64,000 bases of DNA. Origin: Patagioenas fasciata. Lineage: Eukaryota > Chordata > Aves > Columbiformes > Columbidae. The stretch lies in contig NC_092540.1 of the NCBI RefSeq assembly GCF_037038585.1, forward strand, positions 10,528,501 to 10,592,500. The letters run 5' to 3'. Positions within the stretch are counted from its first letter, which is position 1, and the number at the start of each line of letters is the position of its first letter. Shown here in pieces: positions 11,916 to 21,579 of the stretch. The notes below the pieces were generated by a model. The model made no database searches. It had not been told where the DNA came from and saw only the letters and a list, made by a program, of their open reading frames with translations. The position numbers and the translations under genes were made by a program.

Positions 11916-11930
11916 GGCTGGCTCTAGCGA

Positions 11931-11945
11931 CTGCCGACTACGCCA
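11931..11945 (-). other. Primer-binding site for tRNA-Ser
   Basis: On the minus strand TGGCGTAGTCGGCAG begins two bases after the end of the 5' LTR. It is complementary to the 3' end (ending CTGCCGACTACGCCA) that I recall for vertebrate serine tRNA of the AGA type, over 15 bases including CCA. The match breaks after that. Serine-primed elements are the ERV-S group. Confidence 0.8.
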
Positions 11946-11947
11946 AA

Positions 11948-12408
11948 TGTGTGCACATACGCAGGCACATCGCAAGAAGAGCCAGAGGCCACGGATGCAT
12001 TTGCAAAGAGCAAGTTTTATTTTAGTTCCCTCTCTACTGGGGGATCTCCGAAGCCACACCTGAGCTCCCAGGCAGAGGTGACACAAACGGGGACGCAGGC
12101 GCTGGTCAGTTCAGCCCTGCTGGAAGATCGCTGGGCCTGCTGAGCTCGCCTGTATTTCAAGGCTTCAGGCAGGCGCAGCCTCCCGCTCTTTCTCACAACA
12201 AAGCAGGAATCTCAGACACAGTGATAAGGTGCCCAGAGTTTCTCCCAGGCCTGTGTTATCTAACACAGAGCTTCTACTCATCAAGCACACAAGGTCAGTC
12301 AGACAATTAGTGTGATGTGTGTGCTTTTTCTACAGACAGGTGCAAGTCACTTGAGCATATTTACATTTAACTAACCTCCTCCCCAAATCTTCGCTATATC
12401 CCCATACA
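11948..12408 (-). repeat. 5' LTR of the minus-strand ERV
   Basis: This is the second copy of the 461-bp LTR, with TG...CA ends. Its outer edge at 12408 abuts the 15-bp satellite array directly, with no intervening unique DNA. Confidence 0.95.
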
Positions 12409-15400
12409 ATCCCCAAACCCTGCACCCCCGAATCCTGTCCCCAACAATGCACCCCCAAAGCCTGCACCCCAAATCCTGCCCCCCCAGCTTGCACTCTGCA
12501 CCCCCAAACCGTGCACTCCCAATCCCTGAACGCCCAAGTCCTGCACCCCCACGTCCTTAGCGCCCAAAATGTGCACCCCAGATCCTCCCCACCCAGTCCT
12601 GCACCCCTAATATTCCACCCTCTAACAATGCACCCCTAAGCCTCGCACCCTGAAACCTGCACCCCCAGGTCCTGAGTCCCCAGACCCTGCACCCCCAAAT
12701 CCCGCGCCTTTAAATCCTGTCCTCCTAAAACCCAGGACCCCCATAATTTGCCTCCCTAAACCCTGCTCCCCAAACCACTGCACCCCCAATGCAGCACCCC
12801 CAGGTCCTGAACACCCAAACCCTGCACCCCAAAACCCTGCACCCCCAAACACAGCACCCCGAAAGAATTCCCTCCCAAACCTTGCACCTCAAAGTCCTGG
12901 AAACCCAAGCCCTTCAACCCCATCCCTGCAACACCAAATCCTGTACCCCAAACCCAGCACCCCAGAATCCTGCACCCCAAGTCCGCCTACCAAACCTTTC
13001 ACTGCAAACCCCTGCACCCCAAGATTGTGCTGCCCTAAACACTGAACCCCCAAATCCTGCAGCCCCAGGTCCTTGCCTCCCAAAACTCTGCACCCCCAAA
13101 TGCTGCACCCCAAATCTCTCACCCCCAAATCCTTCCGCACAGAGTCCCAGAATGTCAGGGGTTGGAAGGGACCTGGAAAGCTCATCCGGTGCAATCCCCC
13201 CGTGGAGCAGGAACACCCAGCTGAGGTGACACAGGAAGGCCTGTACCCCACCACCCTGCACCCCCAAATCCTTCACCCCCAAACCCTGCCCCCCAAAACT
13301 CCACCCCTCCACATCCTGAACCCTGAAACCCCGCACCCCCAAATCCTCTGCCCCAATGCTCTGCACCCGTAACACTCTGCAACCTTAAACTTCCCCCCAA
13401 ACCCTGAACTCTGAAACTCTGCACCCCAAAACCCTGATCCCCCAGATTCTTTCACAAACCCTGCACCCTTGATTCCTGCACCCCCAGTTCCTGAACTCAT
13501 GAAACCTGCACCCCCAAACCCCTGCACCCCAAACCCTGCACTCTTAGACCTGACTTCTAAACCCTGCACCCCCAAACGGTGCACCCCCAAATCCTGAAGC
13601 CCCAGATCCTTCCCTCCCATACCCTGCAGCCCCAAATCCTGAACCCCCAAATCCTGCACCCCTAATCCTCCACTCTCTTAACACTGCACCCCCAAAACCT
13701 GAACCACCAAATCCTTCACCCCCAAAACCTCCCTCCTCCAAACCCTGCCCTTCAAAATGCTGCACCCCCAAATCCTTCTCCCCAACACCCTGCACCCCCA
13801 GATCCTGACCCCAAAACCCTGCACCCCAAATGCTGTACCCCAAAGCCCTGCACTCTCAAATCATACATGCCCAGAACGTGCACCCTAAACTGTGCACCCC
13901 AAAATCCTAAACCCCTTAACCCTGCACCCCCAAATCCTCCAGACCCATGTCCCGAACCCAGCACCCCAAAATCTACCCCCCAAAACCTACATCCCCAAAT
14001 CCTGCACCCCCAGGTCCTGAACACCCAAAATCTGCACCCCAATTCTGTCTCCCCAAGACCTGCACCCCCAATTCTGCCTCCAGAAGACCTTCACCCCCAG
14101 TCCCTGCTCCACTAAATCCTACACCCCCAAACCCTGCACCCCCAACCTCCTGTACCCCAAATCCTGCCCCCACAAGTTGCACCCTAAAATCCTGCACCCC
14201 AAATCCTGTCCTACCCATCCCTTCAGCCCAAACCCCTTCTCATCAAGATCCTGCTGCCCTAAACCCTGCACCCCCAAATCATCCCTCCCAGCCCTGTGCC
14301 CCAAACCCTGTCCCCCTAAAGCCTGACCCCGAAACCCTGCTCCCCAAAACCCTGCTACCCCAAACCTTGTACCCCCAGATCCTTCCCCCACACCCTGCAA
14401 TCCCAAACCCTGCACCCCCAATTCTGGCGCTAAACCCTGCACCCCCAGAACCCTGCACCACTGAACCTTGCACCCTGAAACCCTGCTCCCCCAATCCTCC
14501 CCCCCCAAAACTCTGCACCCCAAAACCCTATACCCAAAACCCTGCACCCCACAAGTTGCACCCCATATCCCTGCACCCCCAAATCCTCCAGCCATCAGGT
14601 CCTGCACCCCCAGGTGCTGAACACCTGAACCCCTCACCCCAGACCCCTCACCCCAAAGCCCTGCACCCCCAAATCCTGCCTCTAAACGCTGAACTACAAG
14701 GTTCTGTACCCCAACAGCCTGCTCACCCAGATCCTGCACCCCAGAACCCTGCACCCCCATATTCTGATCCCTACAGCCTGCAGCCCCAGCTCCTGCACCC
14801 CCAAAACCTGTACCCCTAAATCCTGCACCCTTCAACCCTGCAGCCCACAACACTGCACCCCCAACCTCTGCAGCCCCAGTTCCTTAACGTGTGAAACCTG
14901 CACCCCCAAGTCCTGCACCTCAAAACCTTACACCCGGAATCCTGCCCCCCAAACCATGCACCCCAAAATCAAGGCCCCTCAAACTTGCACTCAAAAGTCC
15001 GCACCATGAAACCCTCCCCCCCCAGTTCCTAAAGACATGGAACCTGCACCCCCAAATCCCGCACCCCAAAATCCTGCAGCCCAGTACCCCAGACCACCAA
15101 ATCTTGCACCTTCAAATCCTGCCCCCTTTAGCCCTGCACTTCAAACCCTGCACCCCAAATCCTGCAACCAAACCCTGTACCCCAAATCCTGCAACCAGCC
15201 CTTGTACCCCTAAATCCTTGACCTCCATATCCCGAATCTCCAAACGCAGCAACCCCAAAACCCTACACCCCCAATCCCTGCACCCCCAAATCATTGTCCT
15301 TCAAATCCCACACCCAACGCTCGTACACCCCAAGATCTTGCACCCCCACACACTGCACCCCAAATCCTGCATCCCCAAATCCTCCAGCCCCACGTCCCAA

Positions 15401-16237
15401 ACCCCCAAACCCTGCACCCTCAAGTCTTGCACCCCAATTCTGCCTCCCCAAGACCTGCACCCCAAACCCTGCACCACTAAACCCTGCACCCCCAAACCCT
15501 GTACCCCAAATCCTGACCCCCACAAGTTGCACCCTAAAAACCTGCACCCCAAATCCTGTCCTACCCAACCCTTCACCCCAAACCCCTTCACCCCAAGATC
15601 CTGCTGCCCTAAACCCTGCACCCCAAAATCATCCCTCCCAACCCTGCCCCCCAAACCCTGTCCCCCTAAAGCCTGACCCCTAAACCCTGCTCCCCAAAAC
15701 CCTGCTACCCCCAATCTTGCACCCCCAGATCCTGCTGCTCCAAACCCTGCACCCCCAAATCCTCCAGCCCCACGTCCCGATCTCCCAAACCCTGCACCCC
15801 AGAACCCTGCACCCCACAACCCCTTCACCCCCAAACCCTGCACCCCCAGCCCTACCCAATAAACTTTCCACCCCCAAATCCTGCCCTACCAAGCCCTCCA
15901 CCCCAAACCCCTGCACCCCAAGATCCTGCACCCTAAACCCTGCACCCCCATATCCTCCTTCCCCAAACCCTGCACCCCAAAACACTGCACTCCAAACCAC
16001 TGCACCCCTAAATCCTGCAACCCCAAATCCTGGCCCCCAAACCCGGCACCCCAAACTCCTGCACCCAAAGATCCTACTGCCCTAACCCTGAACCCCCAAA
16101 TCCTGCACCCCTGGAACCTGCAACCCCAGACCCTGTAGCCCCAAATCAAGCCCCGCAAAATCCTGCTCCCCCAGCCTTGCACCCCCAAATCCTGCACCAC
16201 CTAATCCTCCAACCCCCTAACACAACCCCCTAAACCC
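12409..16237 (+). repeat. C-rich 15-bp minisatellite array
   Basis: About 3.8 kb of diverged repeats of a unit near CCTGCACCCCCAAAT, with unit variants of 13-17 bp. The strand is strongly C-rich, so the other strand is G-rich. Divergence between units is much higher than in the 39-bp array. Some higher-order structure exists: the segment around 14205 recurs at 15555, exactly 1,350 bp (90 units) later, with the same unusual variants. The array is broken by a CR1 fragment at 13138-13240. It ends where the 39-bp repeat starts, near 16237. Open frames across it are repeat artefacts. Confidence 0.9.
13138..13240 (-). mobile_element. CR1-type LINE 3'-end fragment
   Basis: About 100 bp of non-repeat sequence inside the 15-bp array contains CAGAATGTCAGGGGTTGG, AAGGGACCT, CAATCCCCC and GGAGCAGGAACACC in order. 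These are characteristic of the 3' end of avian CR1 LINEs read on the antisense strand. The CAGAGTCCCAGAAT start is a decayed terminal octamer repeat. It is 5'-truncated, as CR1 copies usually are. Confidence 0.75.
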
Positions 16238-17731
16238 CTTGTCCCCAGGGCCCATTGTGACATCCCAGGACCCCCCTTTGTCCCCAGGGCCCATTGTGAA
16301 GTTCCAGGACCCCCTTTGTCCCCAGGGCCCATTGTTGCATCCTGGGGTCCCCCGTCATCCCCAGGGCCCATTGTGACATCCTGGGGACGCCCTTGTCCCC
16401 AGTGCCTATTGTGACATCCTGGGGACCCCCTTTGTCCCCAGGGCCCATTGTGACGTCCCAGGAACCCCCTTTGTCCCCAGGGCCCATCGTGACACCATGT
16501 GGACCCCCCTTGTCACTGGTAAGCCATTTTGACTGCATGGGGACCCCCCCTTGTCCTCAGGGCCCATTGTGACATCCTGGGCACACCTCATTGTCCCCAG
16601 GGCCCATTGTGACATCTTGGGGACCGCCTTGGGCCTCTGGCCCATTGTGGCACTGTGGGGACCCCCCTTATCACTCGGGACCCATTGTGACACCATGGGG
16701 ACCCCCTTTTTCTCCCCAGGGCCCATTGTGACATCCTGGGGACCCCCTTTGTCCCCAGGGCCCATTGTGGCACCATGGGGACCCCCTTTGTCACTGTGGC
16801 CCAATGTGACATCCCAGCACCCCACTTTGTACCCAAGACCCATTGTGACACCATGGGGACCCCCTATGTCACTGGGGCGCATTGTGACTTCCCAGGACCT
16901 CACTTTGTCCCCAGGGCCCATTGTGACATCCTGGGCACCCCCCATAGTCCCCAGGGCCCATTGTGACTTCCGGGGGACCCCCTTTGTCACCAGGGCCCAT
17001 TGTGACGTCCCAGGACCCCCCACTGTCCCCAGGGCCCATTGTGACATTCAGGGGACAGCCTTTGTCCCAAGGGCCCATTGTGACACCATCGGGACCCCCG
17101 TTGTCCCCAGGGCCCATTGTGACATCCTGGGAACCCCCTTTGTCCCCAGCGCCCATTGTGACATCCTGGGGACCCTCTTTGTCCCCAGGGTCCATTGTGA
17201 CATCCCAGGACCTCCCCTTGTCCCCAGGGCCCATTGTGACATTCAGGGGACCCCTCTTTGTCCCCAGGGCCCATTGTGACATCCTGGGGACCCCCTTTGT
17301 CCCCAGCGCCCATTGTGACACCATGGGGACCCCCTTTGTCCCCAGGGCCCATTGTGACATCCCAGGACCCCCCCTTGTCTCCAGGGCGCATTGTGACATT
17401 CAGGGGACCCCTCTTTGTCCCCAGAGTCCATTGTGACATCCTGGGGAGCTCCCTTTGTCTCCAGGGCCCATTGTGACATCCCAGGACCCCCATTTTTCCC
17501 CAGGGCCCATTGTGACATCCTGGGGACTCCCCTTTCCCCCAGGGCCTAATGTGACATCCTGGGGACTCCTCTTTGTCCCCTGGGCCCATTATGACATCCC
17601 AGGCCCCCACTTTGTCCCCAGGGCCCATTGTGACATCCTGGTGACTCCCTTTGTCCCCAGGGCCCATTGTGGCACCATGGGGACCCTCTTCGTCACTGGG
17701 GCCCATTGTGACATCCCAGGACCCCACTTTG
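16238..17731 (-). repeat. 39-bp minisatellite, inverted (C-rich) segment
   Basis: About 1.5 kb of the same 39-bp unit that fills the right of the window, here in reverse complement (CCCATTGTGACATC, then CTTTGTCCCCAGGG on the + strand). Unit variants found near 16551-16800 recur in the same order, inverted, near 24541-24128. This segment is therefore one arm of a large imperfect palindrome rather than an independent array. Confidence 0.9.
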
Positions 17732-17782
17732 TCTTAGAAGGTCACTGATCGGACTACTGGTACATCCTGACTCTGCTTTCTC

Positions 17783-17788
17783 AATAAA
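17783..17788 (+). terminator. Possible poly(A) signal exiting the satellite
   Basis: AATAAA is followed about 20 bases later by a GT-rich stretch (GGGGTTTGTTTG at about 17804-17815), the layout of a real vertebrate cleavage site. It would terminate a transcript reading rightward out of the C-rich satellite. The mirrored copy is at 21585-21580 on the minus strand. Confidence 0.4.
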
Positions 17789-18010
17789 CATTGAAGAACA
17801 CCTGGGGTTTGTTTGCTCCAAGGGAAAACTTCCCTGCCACGGTTCCTGGTTCCCGGTCCTGTTTCCCGGTCCGGTTTGGCTTCGCTATCAGAACAGCTGC
17901 TGCCTCCACAGCCGCGCTCAAAGTCCCCGTTGTGACACCGGGATGGCGGGAGAAGGGGGGTGGCGGGGGCGGCAGCGGCGGCGATTGGGGGGGGGCAGTC
18001 GGGGCTGGGC

Positions 18011-18230
18011 GGACAAGCGGCGGCTGCTGCGGCTCCTCAGGCAGCGACAGCAGCAGCGATCGGGGGGACGTGGGGGGCGGACAAGCGGCGGCTCCTGCGG
18101 CTCCTCAGGCAGCGACAGCAGCAGCGATCGGGGGGACGTGGGGGGCGGACAAGCGGCGGCTGCTGCGGCTCCTCAGGCAGCGACAGCAGCAGCGATCGGG
18201 GGGACGTGGGGGGCGGACAAGCGGCGGCTC
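18011..18230 (+). repeat. 68-bp minisatellite, left arm (three units)
   Basis: Starts of GGACAAGCGGCGGCT lie at 18011, 18079, 18147 and 18215, exactly 68 bp apart, giving three full units and a partial. Each unit contains GCAGCGACAGCAGCAGCGAT and a GGGGGGACGTGGGGG tract. Confidence 0.95.
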
Positions 18231-18857
18231 CTCCGGCCGCGCCCAGGACGTGACTTCGCCGGCACCGGGGCCCGAGACCGCGCGCTGTGGGGCTGCGGGG
18301 CGGCTGTGGGGCCGGGGGTCTCCGGGGGTCCCGCAGCGGCCGCTGTGGGGCGGGATGGGGCGGCTGTGGAATTACCTGTGGGGCACTCATGGGGCTGCTG
18401 TGGGGGTCTTAAGAGGCATGTCTGGAGCACTTATGGGGCGACTATGGGGCAGGTGCTGGGCTGCTACAGCGGGACCTGTGGGGCACCCAGGTATGTGCAC
18501 CCAGCACCGCGTGCACGCACACGCAGCTACACACTGATGTGTAAGCAAACACGTGGCCACACACACGCACACTTCCACAAGCGTGCCCAGTCCCATCTAT
18601 TGACAGAAAGACGTACGTGAAATGTACTGACATGCTTGAGGGTAAACACGTGCGTGGATGTTTGGCACACTGCACACACGCACACGTCTGAACGATGATG
18701 CTCCAGCTTTAGCATAAATGGAGCTGACATCAAGGCACTCACATGTGGACAGACCAACGTTTATGGGCACTAAGGCTTTCGCGCACAGGTTCGTCCAAGA
18801 ACAGGCACATACCTGCAGGCACCCTCCGAATGTGTGTTCTGTGCATTCTCTTAAGGG

Positions 18858-18871
18858 ACGCTAGATGGCAG
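18858..18871 (+). promoter_or_regulatory. CTCF-like motif
   Basis: ACGCTAGATGGCAG keeps the AGATGGCAG core of the CTCF consensus CCANNAGRKGGCRS but has ACG in place of CCA. It is a single weak match, noted for its position between the inverted arms. Confidence 0.25.
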
Positions 18872-19040
18872 CAAAGACCATGAAATTATTAACCTCAGTC
18901 TAACCCTAGGTTTATGACATTTTTTCTTACTATAGATGCGTTTGATGCTAAAAATTCCCCCAAATTGTAATGAATATGCGATAATTGTGTGAATACAAGC
19001 ATCGTAAGAGCATCCAGTTTTTGGAGCACTTATGGAACAT

Positions 19041-19240
19041 GATAAAGCCAGGCAGAGCCTGACAAAGCGCGACAGAGCCCAACAGGGCTTGACAGAGCCT
19101 GATAGATCTCAACAGGGGCCGACAAATCCCGACAGCGCCTGACAGCGAACAGTGGAGTCTGGCAGGGCCTGACAGAGGCTGTCACAGCACGACAGAGCCA
19201 GAGGAGCCTGACAGAGCCCAGCAAACCCGGCAGGAATAGA
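19041..19240 (+). repeat. Degenerate 10-bp minisatellite
   Basis: About 20 diverged copies of a unit near AGCCTGACAG (variants GCCCAACAGG, GCGCGACAGA, TCCCGACAGC). It appears on one side of the spacer only. Confidence 0.8.
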
Positions 19241-19445
19241 CAAGGCCTGGGTGCACAGACCTGGGTGCGTGTGGAAAGGTTTCTGCCTGTTTTCCAGTGA
19301 GGAATGGTGTGTGTGCACGTGGACAAACAGAAGGCGAAGCAACTCGGTTCCAACACTGAAGAAGGCTGTACAGTCACGTAGACACGGGGGCTGCTCCGCT
19401 CCTGCTCTCCTGCTCTCTTGCAGGACACAGAGGCCTCAGAGCCCT

Positions 19446-19470
19446 GTTCAGTTCAGTTCAGTTCAGTTCC
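19446..19470 (+). repeat. GTTCA pentanucleotide microsatellite
   Basis: Four perfect GTTCA units followed by GTTCC. Confidence 0.9.
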
Positions 19471-19559
19471 ATACAATGTTCACTGACTGCAAGAAAATCC
19501 CTCAAATCCCCCACAATGTGGGGCTCAAAAGGGAGTCCCCCTGAAAAGAGGGGGTCACA

Positions 19560-20100
19560 GTCCAAAAATGCCTGAAAATTCCTGGGGGAGGATAAAACTT
19601 ATTAAACCCTGTAAATATGAGCGTGAGAATTTCAAACAGAGAGAAGTCTGTCGTTTGTATTTATATATTGCAGAATGGTATTCATGTAGATATAAAATGA
19701 TTTTAAAATAAAACCCCTTTTCTGCTCTGTTATGTAAAGGATTTTAGAATGTAAAGAATTTCTGTTGATGGTTTTAAGAATACAAACATCTTATCTATTT
19801 GTAGATTAAAAAGTGAAGGACTTGAAAAAGAAAAAAATATCTAGATAGGAACTTAAAATAGAAAAAAGTGTGAGTAGGCAGAGCTATGTATAATTACTAC
19901 GTGTTACATAGTCTAAATAGGTAATAAATATCATCTATATATATCCACTCACACCCGTATACATACCTTTAATTTATTAATAAATGTAAATCGATATCCC
20001 AGTCTAAATATATATAATTGTAAATATGTCAAAATCTGTAAATTTGAAAAGATACCTGAGTGTTAAAATGGAAGTTTAAATGTATTTAAGTGTAAATAGA
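19560..20100. other. AT-rich block in the spacer
   Basis: About 540 bp of strongly AT-rich DNA with many TATATA, TAAATA and AAATA words lies between GC-rich flanks. No coding frame or known element was recognised. Its edge at about 20100 is where the CpG-rich segment begins abruptly. Confidence 0.6.
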
Positions 20101-20109
20101 CACTGGATC

Positions 20110-20740
20110 AGAGCGCAGCGCGGGAGAAACGGGGACGGGTGATGATAGGCGGAGAGAATGGAAATTGACGTGCTTAGCTGGCCAATCAGATTGCGGAGAG
20201 GGAAGAGAAGGGGCGGGCCGCGGGGGAGGGGTTGTCTCGAGGGCTTCCCAATGCGCATGCGCAGAAATGGGCGCTGCGAGGTGCACGGGGCGCTCTCGGC
20301 GGCCACGTGCGCGCACCGTTGGAGCCCGGAGCGGACTCGCTGCGCCGCTGTTTCTGCGAGGCCCCGGGGAGTGCCCGGCCCGGCCCCGCCCGGCCCGCTC
20401 CGCTCCGTCTCAGAGCCGCCTGGAGAGCCGGGTCGGGCAGCCCCTTCTCGGCTCCACCTCTTCCCGAGCTAAGCCACGCCCCCTTGGGGCCGTGCCATGT
20501 TGACCGCACCCTCTCCCTACCCCAAGACGCTCCTCCCATGGGGGCGTGCCCCAGAGAATGCCCACCCCCAGACCACCTCCCATGGGGCGTGACACAGAGG
20601 CTCCGCCCCCCCGAGGGGCTCCCCGTGGGCGTGCCCTCTCAGTACCCGCCCCTCGGCACTGACCCCACCCCATGTAGGCGGGGCCACACCCAGCTGCCCC
20701 CTCCCATCTGTGACCCATAACCAACCCCATAGCAGCCCTA
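20110..20740. promoter_or_regulatory. CpG-rich promoter-like segment
   Basis: A dense CpG region starts abruptly after the AT-rich block. In order it has a TTGACGT half-CRE (20165-20171), a GGCCAATCAG CCAAT box (from about 20180), a GGGGCGGGC GC box (20210-20218), a perfect NRF1 palindrome TGCGCATGCGCA (20252-20263) and a CACGTG E-box near 20303. The sequence from about 20475 to 20690 has repeated GGGCGTG or CACGCCC boxes (about 20475, 20541, 20584, 20627), typical KLF/Sp1 words. The order CCAAT, GC box, NRF1 with no TATA is that of a housekeeping-type CpG-island promoter pointing right. No recognised first exon follows, so its target is unknown. Confidence 0.55.
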
Positions 20741-21010
20741 TGGCTGCCCCACAGGTCCCGCTGTAGCAGCCCAGCACCTGCCCCATAGTCGCCCCATAAG
20801 TGCTCCAGACATGCCTCTTAAGACCCCTACAGCAGCCCCATGAGTGCCCCACAGGTAATTCCACAGCCGCCCCATCCCGCCCCACAGCGGCCGCTGCGGG
20901 ACCCCCGGAGACCCCCGGCCCCACAGCCGCCCCGCAGCCCCACAGCGCGCGGTCTCGGGCCCCGGTGCCGGCGAAGCCACGTCCTGGGCGCGGCCGGAGG
21001 AGCCGCCGCT

Positions 21011-21357
21011 TGTCCGCCCCCCACGTCCCCCCGATCGCTGCTGCTGTCGCTGCCTGAGGAGCCGCAGCAGCCGCCGCTTGTCCGCCCCCCACGTCCCCCC
21101 GATCGCTGCTGCTGTCGCTGCCTGAGGAGCCGCAGGAGCCGCCGCTTGTCCGCCCCCCCACGTCTCCCCGATCGCTGCTGCTGTCGCTGCCTGAGGAGCC
21201 GCAGCAGCCGCCGCTTGTCCGCCCCCCCACGTCCCCCCGATCGCTGCTGCTGTCGCTGCCTGAGGAGCCGCAGCAGCCGCCGCTTGTCCGCCCCCCACGT
21301 CCCCCCGATCGCTGCTGCTGTCGCTGCCTGAGGAGCCGCAGCAGCCGCCGCTTGTCC
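21011..21357 (-). repeat. 68/69-bp minisatellite, right arm (five units)
   Basis: TGTCC marks of successive units lie at 21011, 21079, 21147, 21216, 21285 and 21353, giving five units of 68 or 69 bp against three on the left arm. Two units carry one extra C in the C-tract. Confidence 0.95.
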
Positions 21358-21579
21358 GCCCAGCCCCGACTGCCCCCCCCCAATCGCCGCCGCTGCCGCC
21401 CCCGCCACCCCCCTTCTCCCGCCATCCCGGTGTCACAACGGGGACTTTGAGCGCGGCTGTGGAGGCAGCAGCTGTTCTGATAGCGAAGCCAAACCGGACC
21501 GGGAAACAGGACCGGGAACCAGGAACCGTGGCAGGGAAGTTTTCCCTTGGAGCAAACAAACCCCAGGTGTTCTTCAATG

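Larger units (their letters stand above)
8448..12408 (-). mobile_element. Internally deleted ERV with serine-tRNA primer site
   Basis: This complete-ended provirus of 3,961 bp is on the minus strand, with 461-bp LTRs at both ends. Each LTR has the usual TG...CA ends. A primer-binding site lies next to the 5' LTR and a purine tract next to the 3' LTR. Between them is a single gag-pol remnant. Protein type (spuma-like Gag with coiled coil, HHCC-type integrase remnant, no env seen) suggests ERVL/ERV-S class III. The two LTRs differ at only three of 461 positions, so the insertion is recent. No matching target-site duplication was seen: the six bases before 8448 are TCAGGT and those after 12408 are ATCCCC. 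This points to rearrangement after insertion. Confidence 0.9.
17732..18485 (+). repeat. Left arm of GC-rich inverted repeat
   Basis: This 754-bp arm is the reverse complement of 20745-21636 with few substitutions. From the satellite inward it holds a unique 3'UTR-like piece with AATAAA, a proline/alanine-codon GC-rich stretch, a 68-bp minisatellite, and a run of GGGGC-rich sequence ending GGGACCTGTGGGGCA. An ATG at 17943 opens a frame of 225 codons, and the matching ATG at 21425 on the other arm opens 302 codons. The predicted product is low-complexity Arg/Gly/Ala/Ser. I do not call it a gene. Confidence 0.9.
18486..20744. other. Spacer between the inverted arms
   Basis: This 2,259-bp spacer is not palindromic. 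It contains CA/CG-alternating sequence (about 18490-18700), a CTCF-like site, a 10-bp minisatellite, a GTTCA microsatellite, an AT-rich block (about 19560-20100) and a CpG-rich promoter-like segment (about 20110-20740). No protein-coding gene was recognised. Confidence 0.8.

Noticed and set aside
8442-12414. Target-site duplication for the minus-strand provirus
   Set aside because: TCAGGT before 8448 and ATCCCC after 12408 do not match at 4-6 bp.
17791-18620. Long GC-rich frames in the left arm, and their mirror at 20517-21577, as genes
   Set aside because: Three overlapping frames are open at once, one begins at a non-ATG codon, the product is low complexity, and the frames run into non-homologous spacer. 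Reported only as an observation.
20158-20720. Overlapping 100-160-codon frames in the CpG-rich spacer segment
   Set aside because: Several frames on both strands are open because of GC content. There is no recognisable domain or splice structure.
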